DNA of 64,000 bases. It comes from Heterodera schachtii. Lineage: Eukaryota; Nematoda; Chromadorea; Rhabditida; Heteroderidae. Shown one piece after another: positions 10,727 to 22,200 of this stretch. The translations under genes and the position numbers were made by a program. The DNA is taken from assembly GCA_023374025.1 (NCBI GenBank), contig SIJG01000016.1, forward strand, positions 1,536,642-1,600,641. Reading direction: 5' to 3'. Numbering within the stretch: the stretch's first letter is position 1; the number at the start of each line of letters is the position of its first letter. The notes under the pieces were generated by a model. It saw only the letters and a program-made list of their open reading frames with translations, searched no databases and was not told the origin of the DNA.

Positions 10727-12443
10727 ATGAACAGACGGTAAAGAAATTTAAAAATTAAATTGCAAATTTTCATTTTCCAATTTTTTTGTTTCCCGTGTTT
10801 CAGTTGGATTTGTAGCGACGTGTGGATGGACATTCTGCCATCTTTTGACCGTCGCCAACTCGGCCTTAAAATGGCATTGCTTTCCGACCGTTTCGACATT
10901 TTAGTGGACAAACATTTTGATGGAAAAAGCGAACTGACGCTTGGGAAATTGATAAAAATTAACAAGAACAGTGGATCAAAGCCGGAACTATCTGTACGGA
11001 TCGATGGCAAATTTGTGGGATTTCCATTGCCCGACCGTCCGCTGCCCAACAAAATCCGCTTTATTAAGGACCTTCAGATTGAGTAATTGAAATTTTTTTT
11101 TGTTTATGTTAAAGCATTTCATATTTATTCAGATACATTGACTATTCTGTCATTGAATTTCTCCGTTCCAACAAGCAAATTTGGGACAGAATGGGCACCA
11201 ATTTGGAATTTATTTATACCGATGATGAAGAGCCGATTTGGGATGTGTTGGCCCGTGAAATTTGGCCAATTTTTGCGACAAACATTCGCTGTTTGAGCTT
11301 TGCCGATGACGAACAATTTGACCAATTGTGCCATCTTTCACCGACAATTCTCGCCGATCTTGATCAATTGGATTCAATCAATTTCGAGCAACTGTTGCTT
11401 CAAGGAATTGCTGATGATGGACTGAATGGGATTTCTGTTGAACAAGTGTTATCCGAATGGTTGCACACGCCGACAAAAAATGGCAAACCGAAGCGATTGT
11501 TTTGCACGGATTTTGACGATGATGGAAACTTAGATAGTTTCAAGGAGGTGTGTGTCAGGGATGGCACGGAATTCCGACGTTTTTTGGGGTCGGAATTCCG
11601 ATTTCCTAAAAATTTTTGACCCCCGGAATTCCGATTTCCGAAAATTTTTGTGGCCTCGCAATGCCAATGGTGTGTGTGGTCACATTCTCATAGAATTTGG
11701 GTAGTCTTTCGAAAAAAATTTCTCCATTAAATTTGCTTTAAGTCGGCTAACGGCACCGCCGGACCCCATTGAACCAAATTTTTTTTTATTTGGCCCAAAA
11801 ATTTAGGTTGGCCGGCCAAATTTTTATTGAACGACTGACTCTAATTGATTGCTGTTTTTTGATTGCGCTTCCATTTTTTTTAGACATTTATCCGTGCCAC
11901 CGACGCTTCTGTCAGCTACCAAATTTCTTTTGGAGTTGACGAGACAACAACGCCATTTGAACCGTTTGAATTGGTAAACGATGGGACCAATGAGAAGCTG
12001 ACATTGAGCAAAGAATTGGATTATAATTATTGGCTGCTGAAGCGATGCCCAATTATTGTTGGGGAGACGGCGACGGCGATTCAATTGGAAAACAAAAATT
12101 GGGACGACAAGATGAACAATGTCCATTTTGATTTATTGGCAGATGGCAATTGTATTGGGTGAGCAGTCAGCAGTAACAGACACAGCATTTGAAAAAGAGA
12201 CCGGACGGGATCGGGGTCCCGCGGGAATAAATTCAGGGTCCTGAACTCGGGATCTGTCACAAGCCTTTTTATATCTAGGGATTCGGTTAGGATCCTCCGA
12301 CCTCAGGATCCGTCGTCCGGTCTCGAACTAACAATACGTAGAATTTACAGAGAATTTTGAACATAATTTACAGGCCATTGTCACCACCAGCGGCGGAAGA
12401 AGAAGATAAAGAAGAAGAAGCGGATGAAAGCAACGAAGATTAA
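10727..12443 (+). CDS. F1 F-box-like family protein, complete, 349 aa
   Basis: The only complete F1 copy on plus. Exons 10727-10737, 10804-11082, 11133-11547, 11884-12158 and 12374-12443 sum to 1050 nt; every junction is GT-AG. The protein starts MNRRWICSDVWMDILPSF, then RQLGLKMALLSDRFDILVD (F-box-like, residues about 5-45). The middle exon carries MGTNLEF, PIWDVLAREIWPIFATNI and WLHTPTKNGKPKRLF. Exon 4 has VNDGTNEKLTL and WLLKRCPIIVGETA. The tail is strongly acidic (AAEEEDKEEEEADESNED). Introns 3 and 4 contain short inserted elements (11556-11669, about 12196-12324), which explains their length. The start exon is 11 nt, preceded by GCTAATCGCAGCAAAA, a possible acceptor-like site 5 nt before the ATG. 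Confidence 0.78.
11556..11669. mobile_element. Small insert in intron 3, probable hAT-like MITE
   Basis: GTGTGTGT occurs at both 11548-11555 and 11670-11677, consistent with an 8-bp target duplication. The insert starts CAGGGATGGCACGG and its complement end starts CATTGGCATTGCG, an imperfect terminal repeat. GGAATTCCG occurs several times inside. Because the duplicated bases include the 5' splice site, exon 3 keeps a usable donor. Low-complexity target, so not certain. Confidence 0.4.
12196..12324. repeat. AGAGACCGG-type inverted-repeat insert in intron 4
   Basis: Begins AGAGACCGGACGGGATC and ends GATCCGTCGTCCGGTCTC, an inverted pair related to the TAGAGACCGG termini at 31336-31490 and 54273-54789. 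No clear target duplication. It lies within the intron of the plus-strand F1 gene. Confidence 0.4.
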
Positions 12444-13021
12444 TTATATGTATTTGAGAAATGATGGATCTCACCGATTGTTGGAAACGGATTTGATTTG
12501 ATGCTCTCATTTTCTTTCGTCATAAATAATGCTTTGCTTGATTCTTACATTTATTTGCTTGCTTCTTTGTTGTGTGATTTTTCTTGATAGTTTAAGTCTA
12601 TAGAATTTATTTTTTTGTTGGTTCTAGTTGGCTTTACGCGGCACATCCAATTTAGTTTGCCCAATTTATCTCTTTGTGAAAGCCCGGAGGCTAAATTTGT
12701 TAAAATGTATTGTCCCAATAAATGAAAAACCATTTTATACCGTTTTTCAGGGTTAAAGCGACCTCCGAAATTGGGATTTTGCCATTTGTTAGCCTATTGG
12801 GTAAGCTAAACGGAAAGTGGCCAATGATTTTGAATAATCGTAAAAAATAACAATTGGACTTCTCCATAAGTGAGTTTATACAACCCCGCATATACATACA
12901 TACATATACATCTACTAATATAATGGAATATACACATAACGGAAACGGAATACAACAGTTTATGTAGAAATAGGTATTATCGATCATATGTCTCATCCAT
13001 CACATTGTTTCATCGCATTGT
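12444..13021. other. Convergent intergenic space
   Basis: 3' flanks of the plus F1 gene and the minus membrane-protein gene. About 12880-13020 (ATGTATATGTA, CGTTTCCG, ATAGGTATTATCGAT) is mirrored after the partner gene at about 24060-24165, showing that the inverted duplication includes the 3' flank. No ORF supported. Confidence 0.5.
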
Positions 13022-14182
13022 TTATGTGTTGTTGGCACCACCAGCATCCTTCAACTCGAAGACGTACAAGCACACCATGACGATGCTGATCACCTAAAAG
13101 TTGAAAAATGCGCAAAATAAAATGGCAAAGGCGGTAAAAAACAAACTCACCAAATTTTTCAACGGCACAACTGTGTGATCCGCTTGGAAGTTGACGCAAG
13201 TCCACAAGTCCGTCCAATAGAACAACATTTCGAATGAGATCGCTGCACATAAACACCAGCAGGCGACAGAATAATAGGCACGGAGAGAGGCCGAGAACTG
13301 AAAAAACAAAACAAATTAAGCGATGCAATGGTTTTTTGAGTAAAATATGAATTTTTTTTAAAGAAGTTCGACTATTTGCTAAGCAGAAACGTAAAAATCG
13401 CCTTTTTATTCATTTTTATAGGACCAATAAAAGTGAAGATTGCCCAGTTTTTGACAACTCAAACAAATTTCAATTTGATCAAAAAAAAATCTATCGGATT
13501 TCAACTGAAAAACTTTTGAACGCGATTTTGTTGGGGGGTTAAATTGTTGTGGGCACGCGTTACGCTCACACTCACTCCATATTCTTCCACAGAGCGTCGC
13601 GTTTGCATGAAGCCAATGCCAATCATGGAAAGCGAGAACAATGCATTATTCAGTTGTTTGGAAAAATTGAACAAAGTGAGTTTTTTGAGGGGATTTCTGG
13701 CAATGCCAATCACGTCAAAAAACCAGTCAAAAGGCGTAATCTGAAAAATAAATCACAAATTTTATTTGATCGTATGATAGGTTTTTGCTGATTGACCATG
13801 ATCGGAATGCAATGGCGTCCAGCGGGCGGCAATTTCGCGACCAATTCGTCCATGAATTGGTGTTGCTGTTCTTCGATTGGTCGTCCATTGGTGCTGATCA
13901 TCGACATTTGGTTGTGCCATTTGTGATGGTCGAACACAACGCCGAATTTGCCACTTTTTGAGTCCTTTCCGATGAGCGTAAAGCTTTTGCAATGGCCAAG
14001 TGAGATGTCATGGAGGAAGGCCTGAAAATCACAGCATTATGGATCATTAGTGAAAATTAAATGAATTGGACTTTTGGGTCAGCAAAAGTGCCGCAGAATT
14101 GACGCAGTGAAAGGAGTTGCCAAAAGAATGCCAAGGTGAGCACAATTTGCAACGACTTTAAGAAGATGATCTTATTCTCCAT
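13022..14182 (-). CDS. Four-helix membrane protein, unknown family, 239 aa
   Basis: Exons 14182-14072, 14021-13797, 13740-13576, 13297-13151 and 13093-13022 (720 nt, all GT-AG). The first ATG after the TATA box gives MENKIIFLKSLQIV. Hydrophobic segments: about residues 5-25 (LQIVLTLAFFWQLLSL), about 135-155 (NALFSLSMIGIGF), about 168-190 (AYYSVACWCLCAAISFEML) and about 215-230 (VISIVMVCLYVFEL). The 90-residue loop after helix 1 is hydrophilic (HKWHNQM, EEQQHQFMDEL, LPPAGRHCIPI). It lacks the CCG motif of tetraspanins and I recognise no family. Its head-to-head neighbour at 14790-23989 is a paralogue with the same exon junctions but a longer C-terminus. Confidence 0.65.
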
Positions 14183-14334
14183 GCTGAAGCCGCGTTTGAC
14201 GACTTCTTCCGTTTGCTGTGACAGATGAAGGAGGAACGAGCAGAACGATGCTTTTGACGCAATTGGCAAATAATAGAAATTGTTGAAAATACTGACGGAC
14301 GCGAAAATGAGAGGATTTTGTTCGATACGTTTCC

Positions 14335-14342
14335 TTTATATA
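14335..14342 (-). promoter_or_regulatory. TATA box of minus membrane-protein gene
   Basis: TATATAAAGG on the minus strand about 155 nt before the ATG at 14182. No other ATG intervenes in any frame on that strand, which supports the chosen start. Confidence 0.45.
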
Positions 14343-14421
14343 TGTAGGCTCCCCTAGCATTGAATCGGTGTGTAAACGAATGAAATAAAAGTTAGTGGTA
14401 GGAAAATGTCCTCCTCACATA

Positions 14422-14525
14422 CCGTATTTATTCGATTAGAACCCCCCCCCCCCCTCTCGAATAAAGCCCCCCTTCGGAAGGGGGTTGAACAATAGAGCCC
14501 CCGGGGCTATAATCGAATAAATACA
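14422..14525. mobile_element. Short MITE between the divergent promoters
   Basis: Inverted termini CCGTATTTATTCGATTA and (complement) CTGTATTTATTCGATTA, with a GC-rich centre (C14 run, GCCCCCCTTCGG, GAGCCCCCGGGG). It lies exactly in the spacer between the two head-to-head membrane-protein promoters. A terminus of the same kind (CGAGTAAATACGG) is at about 44437-44450. Target duplication not clear. Confidence 0.5.
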
Positions 14526-14636
14526 GTGGTATAAAAATACGCAAATTCAGACATGTCATTATACACTTTTTTTTGCCCCACTAAATTCCTCCATTTTTCG
14601 CAAATTTTCAATTTTTTGTTACTAATTGTAAGTGTC

Positions 14637-14644
14637 TATAAAAG
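14637..14644 (+). promoter_or_regulatory. TATA box of plus membrane-protein gene
   Basis: TATAAAAG preceded by GTGTC and followed by GGAAGG; the first ATG downstream is at 14790. The placement mirrors the minus-strand partner. Confidence 0.45.
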
Positions 14645-15710
14645 GGAAGGCATTGGAAAATTTGCTCTCATTCGTTGCGCCTGTCTGGTTTTAATTCTTC
14701 TATTTGCCAATTGCGTCAAAGCTTCGTTCTGCTGCTCCTTCATTTACATATCACAGCAAACGGAAGAAGTCGTCACACGTGGCGGCATCATGGAGAAGAA
14801 AATCGTCAACTTCAAGCTGATGCAAATTGTGCTCACTTTGGCCATCATTTGGCAACTCATGTCACTTCACGAATTCTGCGGCACTTTTGCCGATCCAAAA
14901 GTCAATTACCTAATTTAAATTTCTTACAAATGACCCATAATGATGTCCTTTTTCAGGCCTTCCTCCAGGACATCACTGTGGCCCATTGCAAAAGCTTTAC
15001 ACTGATCGGAAAGGACTCAAAAAGTGGCAAATTCGGCGTTGTGTTCAACCAGGACAAATGGCACGACCAATTCTTTGCGAGCAGCACCAATGACCACCAA
15101 CCAATGGAAGAACAGCAACACCACCAATTCATGGACGAATTGGCCGCGGAATTGCCACCCGCTGGACGCCATTGCATTCCGATAACGGTGAACCAGCAAA
15201 ATCACAAAAATTTATAAAATTTTGTTTTTTTCAGATTTCGCCTTTTGACTTCTTTTCTGACGACATTGGCATGGACACAAATCTCCTCAACAATGACATT
15301 TTGCTTCCTGTTTCCCTCCAATTCGGCATCGCATTGTTCTCGCTTGTCCTCCTTGGCCTTGGCATCAAGACAATGCTTTGCTCTGTGGGCTTTTATGAAG
15401 TGAGTGAGCGTAACGCGTGGCCACAGCAAATTCAACCCCACAAAATCGCGTCCAAAATTGCTTTTCAGTCGAAATCCGATGGATTTTTTTGATCAAATTG
15501 AAATTCATTTGCTGGTTTTGTCGCGTTGAGTTTTTGTGTTCGCCGCTAAGTGTCAAAAAGCATTTGCCATTATTGCGTCGCTTAATTTGTTTGTTTTTTT
15601 AGTTTTACGTCTTTTGGTATGCCTTCCCTTCTGTCATTGGTTGGTGTATCTCTGCTGCGCTCTCATCCAATTTGCTGCTCAATTGGACAAACTTCTGGAC
15701 TTGCTACAAC

Positions 15711-16102
15711 AGTTGGACAAAACAACAAATTGGATGGGGATGGGTTGTCTCTTTTCCCAAATAGCAATTGGAGTCAAAACACAATTATATGTCAGCACCT
15801 GTTTAAAACAAATTCGCAAACACTTTAATGAATAAACGAAACAAAATAATTTACGACGATAAATTTCAAATTGCAAAACAATAATTTAAAAGTCGAGACC
15901 ACAGCAATAAATTTGATGAAATCAGCGTCCAAAGAAATTCAAAAAACAAAAGAAGAGAAGAAAATAAAACAAAACGAAAAAAAAAAGAACCGTAATTGAA
16001 AAACACAATATTTAGGTCCATAACAAGAAAGAAAAGACAGAACGCCAATAAATAATTATAATTTAAAACATAAAAGAGGTCAAAAGTCAATTAAGTACCA
16101 CA
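15711..16102 (-). repeat. 3' LTR of gypsy-type element
   Basis: 392 bp, nearly identical to 23344-23736. In element orientation it begins TGTGGTACTTAATTGAC and ends TTGTCCAACT. The purine-rich AGAGGATGGGGA (16114-16103, minus) immediately precedes it as polypurine tract. The flank CAAC (15707-15710) matches 23737-23740. Confidence 0.85.
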
Positions 16103-16201
16103 TCCCCATCCTCTGAAGAAGACGGTCCCCTCGTCTTAGAACAATAAATATGAAAATTGAGAAATTGAGAACAGAAAGGTGGGGTCAAAGGTATTTATGG
16201 C

Positions 16202-19200
16202 TTAATGGCGACGGCTGCGGCTACTGTACGCTTTCCCATCACTGCGGCTTTGAGTGTTGCGGCTCGAGCTTGACTGGAGAGAATATGGATGGACCCGATG
16301 ACCCCGAGAAAATTGATGAGGACGATGAATTGACAATTCGGAAAATTGATCGGGTACAGAAGGGAGTGAGCGAGAAGAACGACGAATGCCAAGGAAATTG
16401 TCATCGGGAAAAACAGAAATTTGAGTGAATATCCATGCCCTGAGGCATTTAAGTCCTTCTGGCAGAATCTTTCCATCAGCACGCACCCGTGTCATGTCAA
16501 AAGTGTCTCCGAATCTCCACATCTCGATCAGACTTCGTCCATTCTCAGTCAGCGCAATGAACCATTCTGCGGCAATGTGCTCCAATCCAGGAAGCAATTC
16601 ATTGTACTGTGCGTGCTTTTCACGAACGTACGGAGGAGGGATCCACACAAATCGAACGTGCCCAAATTGTCCGCAAATTGCTTTGATGCGTTCACATTCT
16701 TCCATAATTTGGGTCACGGTTTGCCCTTTGATCAGTGCGTCTCTTCCAAGGATGATCAGTGCCGACGTGACTTTTGATGTCAGTACTGATTTGTCCAATG
16801 CACGGATCACATCACCCAATGTCCCTTGTACGGTGCCGATGAAGTGAGCAGAAATTTGGTTGTTTGCTTCCCCACAAAGTTGCGCAGCACTTGAGTCTCC
16901 AATGATCACTCTCGGCTGATGGACCAATGTTGTTTTGCCAAAAACAACGGTTGCGCGGACTTTCTCCAATGCCCATTTGCCAGCATTAAAGACTTTTTCC
17001 CATCCAATTCTGTCGGCTTCCGGCAGCTCAGAAAGCGAAATTGGTGCTTCTAGGCATATTTGGCCAAATCCCGTGCGTTTCAATGCTTCGTGTGCAGATG
17101 CACAACTGCTGACCCAATTTTTCCAAATTATTTCGACTTCTTCGATTCCCGGGCAGCTTCCCGAACGCACAGCATCACCACGTTCTTCGACATATTTTAA
17201 GAGTTCGAAATCAGGGTCCGAAGTCAAAATGGCCTGCAATTTAGCAATTCCACCCAATTTTTCCAATTGGTTTGCGACCTTCAGCAAATCTTTCGATGCA
17301 GACATTGAAACATTGGACCGCAAAATGAATAGTGTGATGAGTCCTTGTAATGGAGTCTGCACAACCATAGCACCGATTCCTTGTGATTTGCTGAGCACGG
17401 GGTCGAGATCGCCGGCCAACAATTTTTTGCACAACACATGTCCGCCGCCTTCACATGTCATCGTCCACTTAATCTCCGCTTCGGCAATGTCCATTTTTTC
17501 CTCCTCCTCTGAAAAATTCATCGTCCCTGATGAAGTTTTTGTTTTTCCCAAGAAATTTTCTTGTTCAAATTCCATGCTTTTTTCTTCAAAAATCAAAATA
17601 GTCACCACATTTAACACATTTTTATAAGCATTTTTGCCGCGCGGAGTTGTTGAAATATTAGGAAGTCCATCCGGTGCTCTGATCAGACGTTCTAATGGGA
17701 CGCAAATCGGATCAGCATTTTTCTTATCGGCAGGCGTTACTTTTGCTGAGGAATTGGAAATTTCGAGGATTTGGTAAGGCCCAAAAATATTCCACTTTAA
17801 TTTCTTATGTGTTGACCGTTTATTAGCGCCCGGAAAAATAACCATAACGCGTTCGCCTTTTTGGTACTTCTGCAAAGTCACTTTTGGCTGCGAATTAAAC
17901 CATTTCTCCATTCGTTCTCTTGATTTGTCCGAATTGTTTTTTGCATTTTCCAAAATTTTTAACAAATTTTCGCGAAAGAGCTGCAGATAAGTCTCTTCAT
18001 CGATTGTGTATGAAGGATTTACAGTAAAATTAACATTATCAGACGACGGAAAATTTACTGGCCGGCCAAAAAGTAAATTGTAAGGCGAAAATCCGGTGGT
18101 TTCAGAGGGAGTGATGTTAAAAGCAAATGTGACAAAAGGCAGCCGGTCATCCCAGGACCAATTTGAATCAGTTGACCTTTTAAGCATATTTAAAATAGTT
18201 TGATTGGCCCGTTCTGCTTGTCCGTTGGCATTTGGGTCGTACCCTGCCGTTGTACTCCTTTCAACTCCAAGAATTTGACTGATTTCTTCCATTGTTTTAT
18301 TCACAAATTCAGCGCCCTTGTCGGAATGAATACGTTTTGGTTTGCCAAATACAAGCACCAATTGTTCGACAAACGCCTTCGCGACTGATTCGACACTCTT
18401 ATCGGGAATTGCTGCAGTGATCAAATATTTTGTAAAATGGTCCACCATTACTAAAACATATCGATTTCCCCGTTCTGACATTCCGATTGATAAAATGTCC
18501 ATGCATATTAGCTCAAAAGGTTCCGTTGTGATCACTGGCCTTAATTCTGGCAGATTTGCCCTTGGATTTCGCGTGTGTGCGCAGATCCGGCATTTCAACA
18601 CTGCATTTACACAATCCGCCCGCATATTTGGCCAAAAATATTTTTCTGCTAACTGCCCAAAAATCTTTTTGCCGCTTAAATGTCCCGCACATTTGCCTTC
18701 GTGCCTTTCTTCGATCAGTTTATTTCGGAATTTTTGTGGGACGAAAAGTCGAAGATTACCGTAATTCGAGTCATGGAAATACAGTAGTCCTTCAATCAGT
18801 GTGAATTTATGAATGGTGTCAAAAATTCGCTGACATTCCCGTTTATCTTCTGGCAATTTCCTTTTTTCCAGGAATTCATAAAGGTTTCCGAGCTCGCTTT
18901 CCTTAGTTGCGTTGACCCACTCAATCATTTCCATTTTTGGCACAGAAGCACTTATATTTCCATCGACTTGCTCAACTCTAAAAATTTTCTCCGCCAATTC
19001 ACGTGGCTTCAGTGCGCCAGAACGTGAAAGCACATCCGCAATTATGTTTGCCTTTCCTGGGTTGTACTCAATTTCCAAAATAAAACGTGCACTTAATTCC
19101 ATTATCCATTTATCGACACGTGCGTTTCCGGTTTCACTTTTTCTTTTAAACATCGGAACCAACGCTTTATGATCGGTTAGGACTTTGGTGGGAATCATTG

Positions 19201-22200
19201 TTATGTATTGTGAAAATTTTTTGACGCCGAATCTCACAGCTAATGCTTCTAATTCCGTCGGGCAGTACCGAGATTCAAAATTATTGCACTGTCGAGAAGC
19301 AAAATATATGGGACGGATCCGATTTTCATTGTCCGACTGACAAAGAACGGCTGAAATCCCCGTTTTACATGCGTCTGTCATTATAATAAATTTTCTCAAT
19401 GGATTTTCCATTGCGGCTTTAAAATCAGGGAAATAAAGGACGACTTCTGACAAAATTTTCTCCTTCAATGTAGAAACTGCCTGAATTTCAGCCTCTCCCA
19501 TTTGGAATTTCACATCCTTTTTTAGGAGTTTGAACAATGGGGCAGCAACAGAACCAAAAGAATAGATGAATTTTCTATAATATGTCATAAATCCAAGGAA
19601 AGAATGAAGATCTTTCTTCGATTTCGGCACTGGCAATTCCAAAACTGGCTTCGTTTTTTCCGCGTCCATTTTTATGCCATTTCGCGTCAAAATATGTCCC
19701 AAGAATTTGAGTTCTTCAGTGCAAAACTGACATTTTGAAATTTTGATTTTTAATCCAGCTTCCTGGATTTGTTCAAACACAAATTTAAGATGTTTCAAAT
19801 GCTGTTCAAAAGATTCAGAGGCCACAAGTACATCATCGATGTACACAAACACAAAATCATTCAATTTACTCCCAAACAAATGTGACATGAAGCGTTGGAA
19901 CGTTGCGACTGCATTGCACAGACCAAAAGGCATTACAGTAAATTCATGTAAGCCAAATTCGGTTGAAAATGCCGTTTTTTCAATTGAATTTTCGGCCATT
20001 TTAATTTGCCAATAGCCAGAAAGAAAATCCAAAGTTGAGAAGAATTTTCGTCCTCCTAGCATTAGAAGAGTCCGTTCTATATTCGGGAGAGGGAAACAAT
20101 CCTTTCTCGTGATTGCATTTAGTCCTCTGTAATCAACACAAAAGCGCAAAGATCCGTCTTTTTTCGGCACAATGACAATAGGGCTAGCCCATGGCGAAAT
20201 TGAGTGTCGGATGATTCCTCTTCCCAAATAGTCTTGGATCATTGCGGCAACCTTTTCTCTATAGGCGTATGGGACTGGTCTCATCCTTTGTTTAACCGGG
20301 TTTGCTTCGCCGGTGTCAATCCCGTGTTTGACCATCTCTGTTTGCGTCAATTCATGGTCATGGAATGCAAAAATTCTCGAAAAATCATTTAGCAAATTTT
20401 CAAGAATTTCCGAATTCTCTTTGCTCAAAGGGCCAAATTTTGCATTTGACTCCTCATTTTCGGGCTTTGATTTCTCCATTTTAACCTCACTGGGTTCTGA
20501 GAAAAGCCAAGATTCTCCCAAGCAGTTTTCCACATCAGCAACATCTTTAATTGCTTCCACAACCGCAACCTCTTCATTCTCCTTTAATGTCAACGCATTT
20601 TGGGAAAAATTTGTTATGGCTGCAATTGTTTTTCCGCGCCGCTCTTTATTTAGCGACGGTTCAACCCTTAAGTCGTTTCTTTCATCGTTTGAGGAAATGA
20701 TAAAATCTTTGCCGCTAAATTTTGGTGAAACGGAAAGTTCAACAAATTTTGTTGAGTGAGGTTCGATCAGTGTACTGTAGACAATGCGTACATAATCTGA
20801 TTTATGATCGGCGCATTCAAATTCGATCAGCTCACCATTTTGTGAGTCAAAAAGTTTAAAGCCCAACATTCCCATGGCATTGGTACCAAAAAGTATTGGC
20901 AGGCCAATCGGTGCATCAGTTATGTGAAGTGGGACATCAACTGCTTCACAACCTTTTCTAGTGATTGGTAGGATGATTATGCCATAACACTCAACGGTTT
21001 TCCCATTGATGTCCACGACATTTCGCGTTTTGGAGAAAATTTTGAGATTTTCGACTTGAAGTGTCGAATTCTCGAGAAGGTATTTGACAAAACTCGCTTG
21101 TACCAGCGAAATTTGCGCCCCGCTGTCCATCATTGAATCAGCTGATTGGTCGTAAATTTCGACCTTTATTGCCATTATTTTGCCGATTGGAAATGCTTCT
21201 TTCTGTCCGGCATCATCTTTTCCATCGCATTTTGTCCAAAATTTTCGGAAAAAATCCAACATTTCAGGTGTATTGCTGATAACACCGGCACATTGAACAT
21301 CGGAAGACTCAATTTGCTTTTCGTTCTGTTCAACCAGGAAATTTTGTTTTAGAAAATTTCGGGATTGCTGGTGTTGCTGGCGCTGCCCAAACTGATTTTG
21401 TTCAGGTTTTTGGCTGGCATTCGGATTTGAATGTGTCGGCATTTGTGCTCTATTTGCACCGGTCGCGTTCTGGTTTTGGCCAAAATATCGATGTTGGTCC
21501 TGATCTCCAAAACGCCTAAAGCAATTTTTCGCCACATGTCCCTCTCTTCCACAATTTTGGCACGTGACACGATTTTCATTGAATCTCTGGAATTTGTTCG
21601 GCTCAAATGCGTTTGTGCTTTGTTTGGCCATCGGTCCATCATATTGTCTGTATGGCTGGCTACGGCCAAAATTTTGTTGCGTTCTGTCCGAATTGGCCCT
21701 TCTCGCCGCATTTTGGGTCGTTTCGGCACGAGCAGCTAGAGCTACAAACTCGTCAAAACTCATTCCTGGCCGACGATTTAGCTCCAAACTCAAGGCAAGT
21801 TCGGCATTATCGAAACTGCGTATTAGATGTTTAATCGAATATTCGTCCGCCAAATTCCGCGTCAGTCCCGGATAAGCCCTTCGCACCAGGCTCACAATTC
21901 GGTCGGCCAAATCATCCAGCCCTTCTTTTGGCTTTCGGCGAATGCCTTGCATTAATTCGTCAAATGCTGCCATTTCGTGACAATCCGTTGCCTCAAGTTG
22001 TTGGAGAATGTGCCTTTTTATGTTTTCAAATATAAAAGGTTCGTTGGCCAAAGCCGAATTAAATGCTCGCTCTGCGCGCCCACTGAGTTTTGATTCCAAG
22101 GAATCAATGCGCTTTTTATTTGGCCAATCGCTGGTATACTGTGAAAATTTTTTGAAAAAAGATTTAATACTGTCATTTCCTTCATTGCCCTTAATGTCCG

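Noticed and set aside
13501..13791. Plus-strand ORFs over exon 3 of the membrane-protein gene
   Set aside because: They run antisense across splice sites that are conserved in the inverted paralogue.
14438..14460. C run near AATAAAGCC considered as a regulatory site or assembly gap
   Set aside because: It is the centre of a short inverted-repeat element; homopolymer length may be unreliable and nothing else supports a function.
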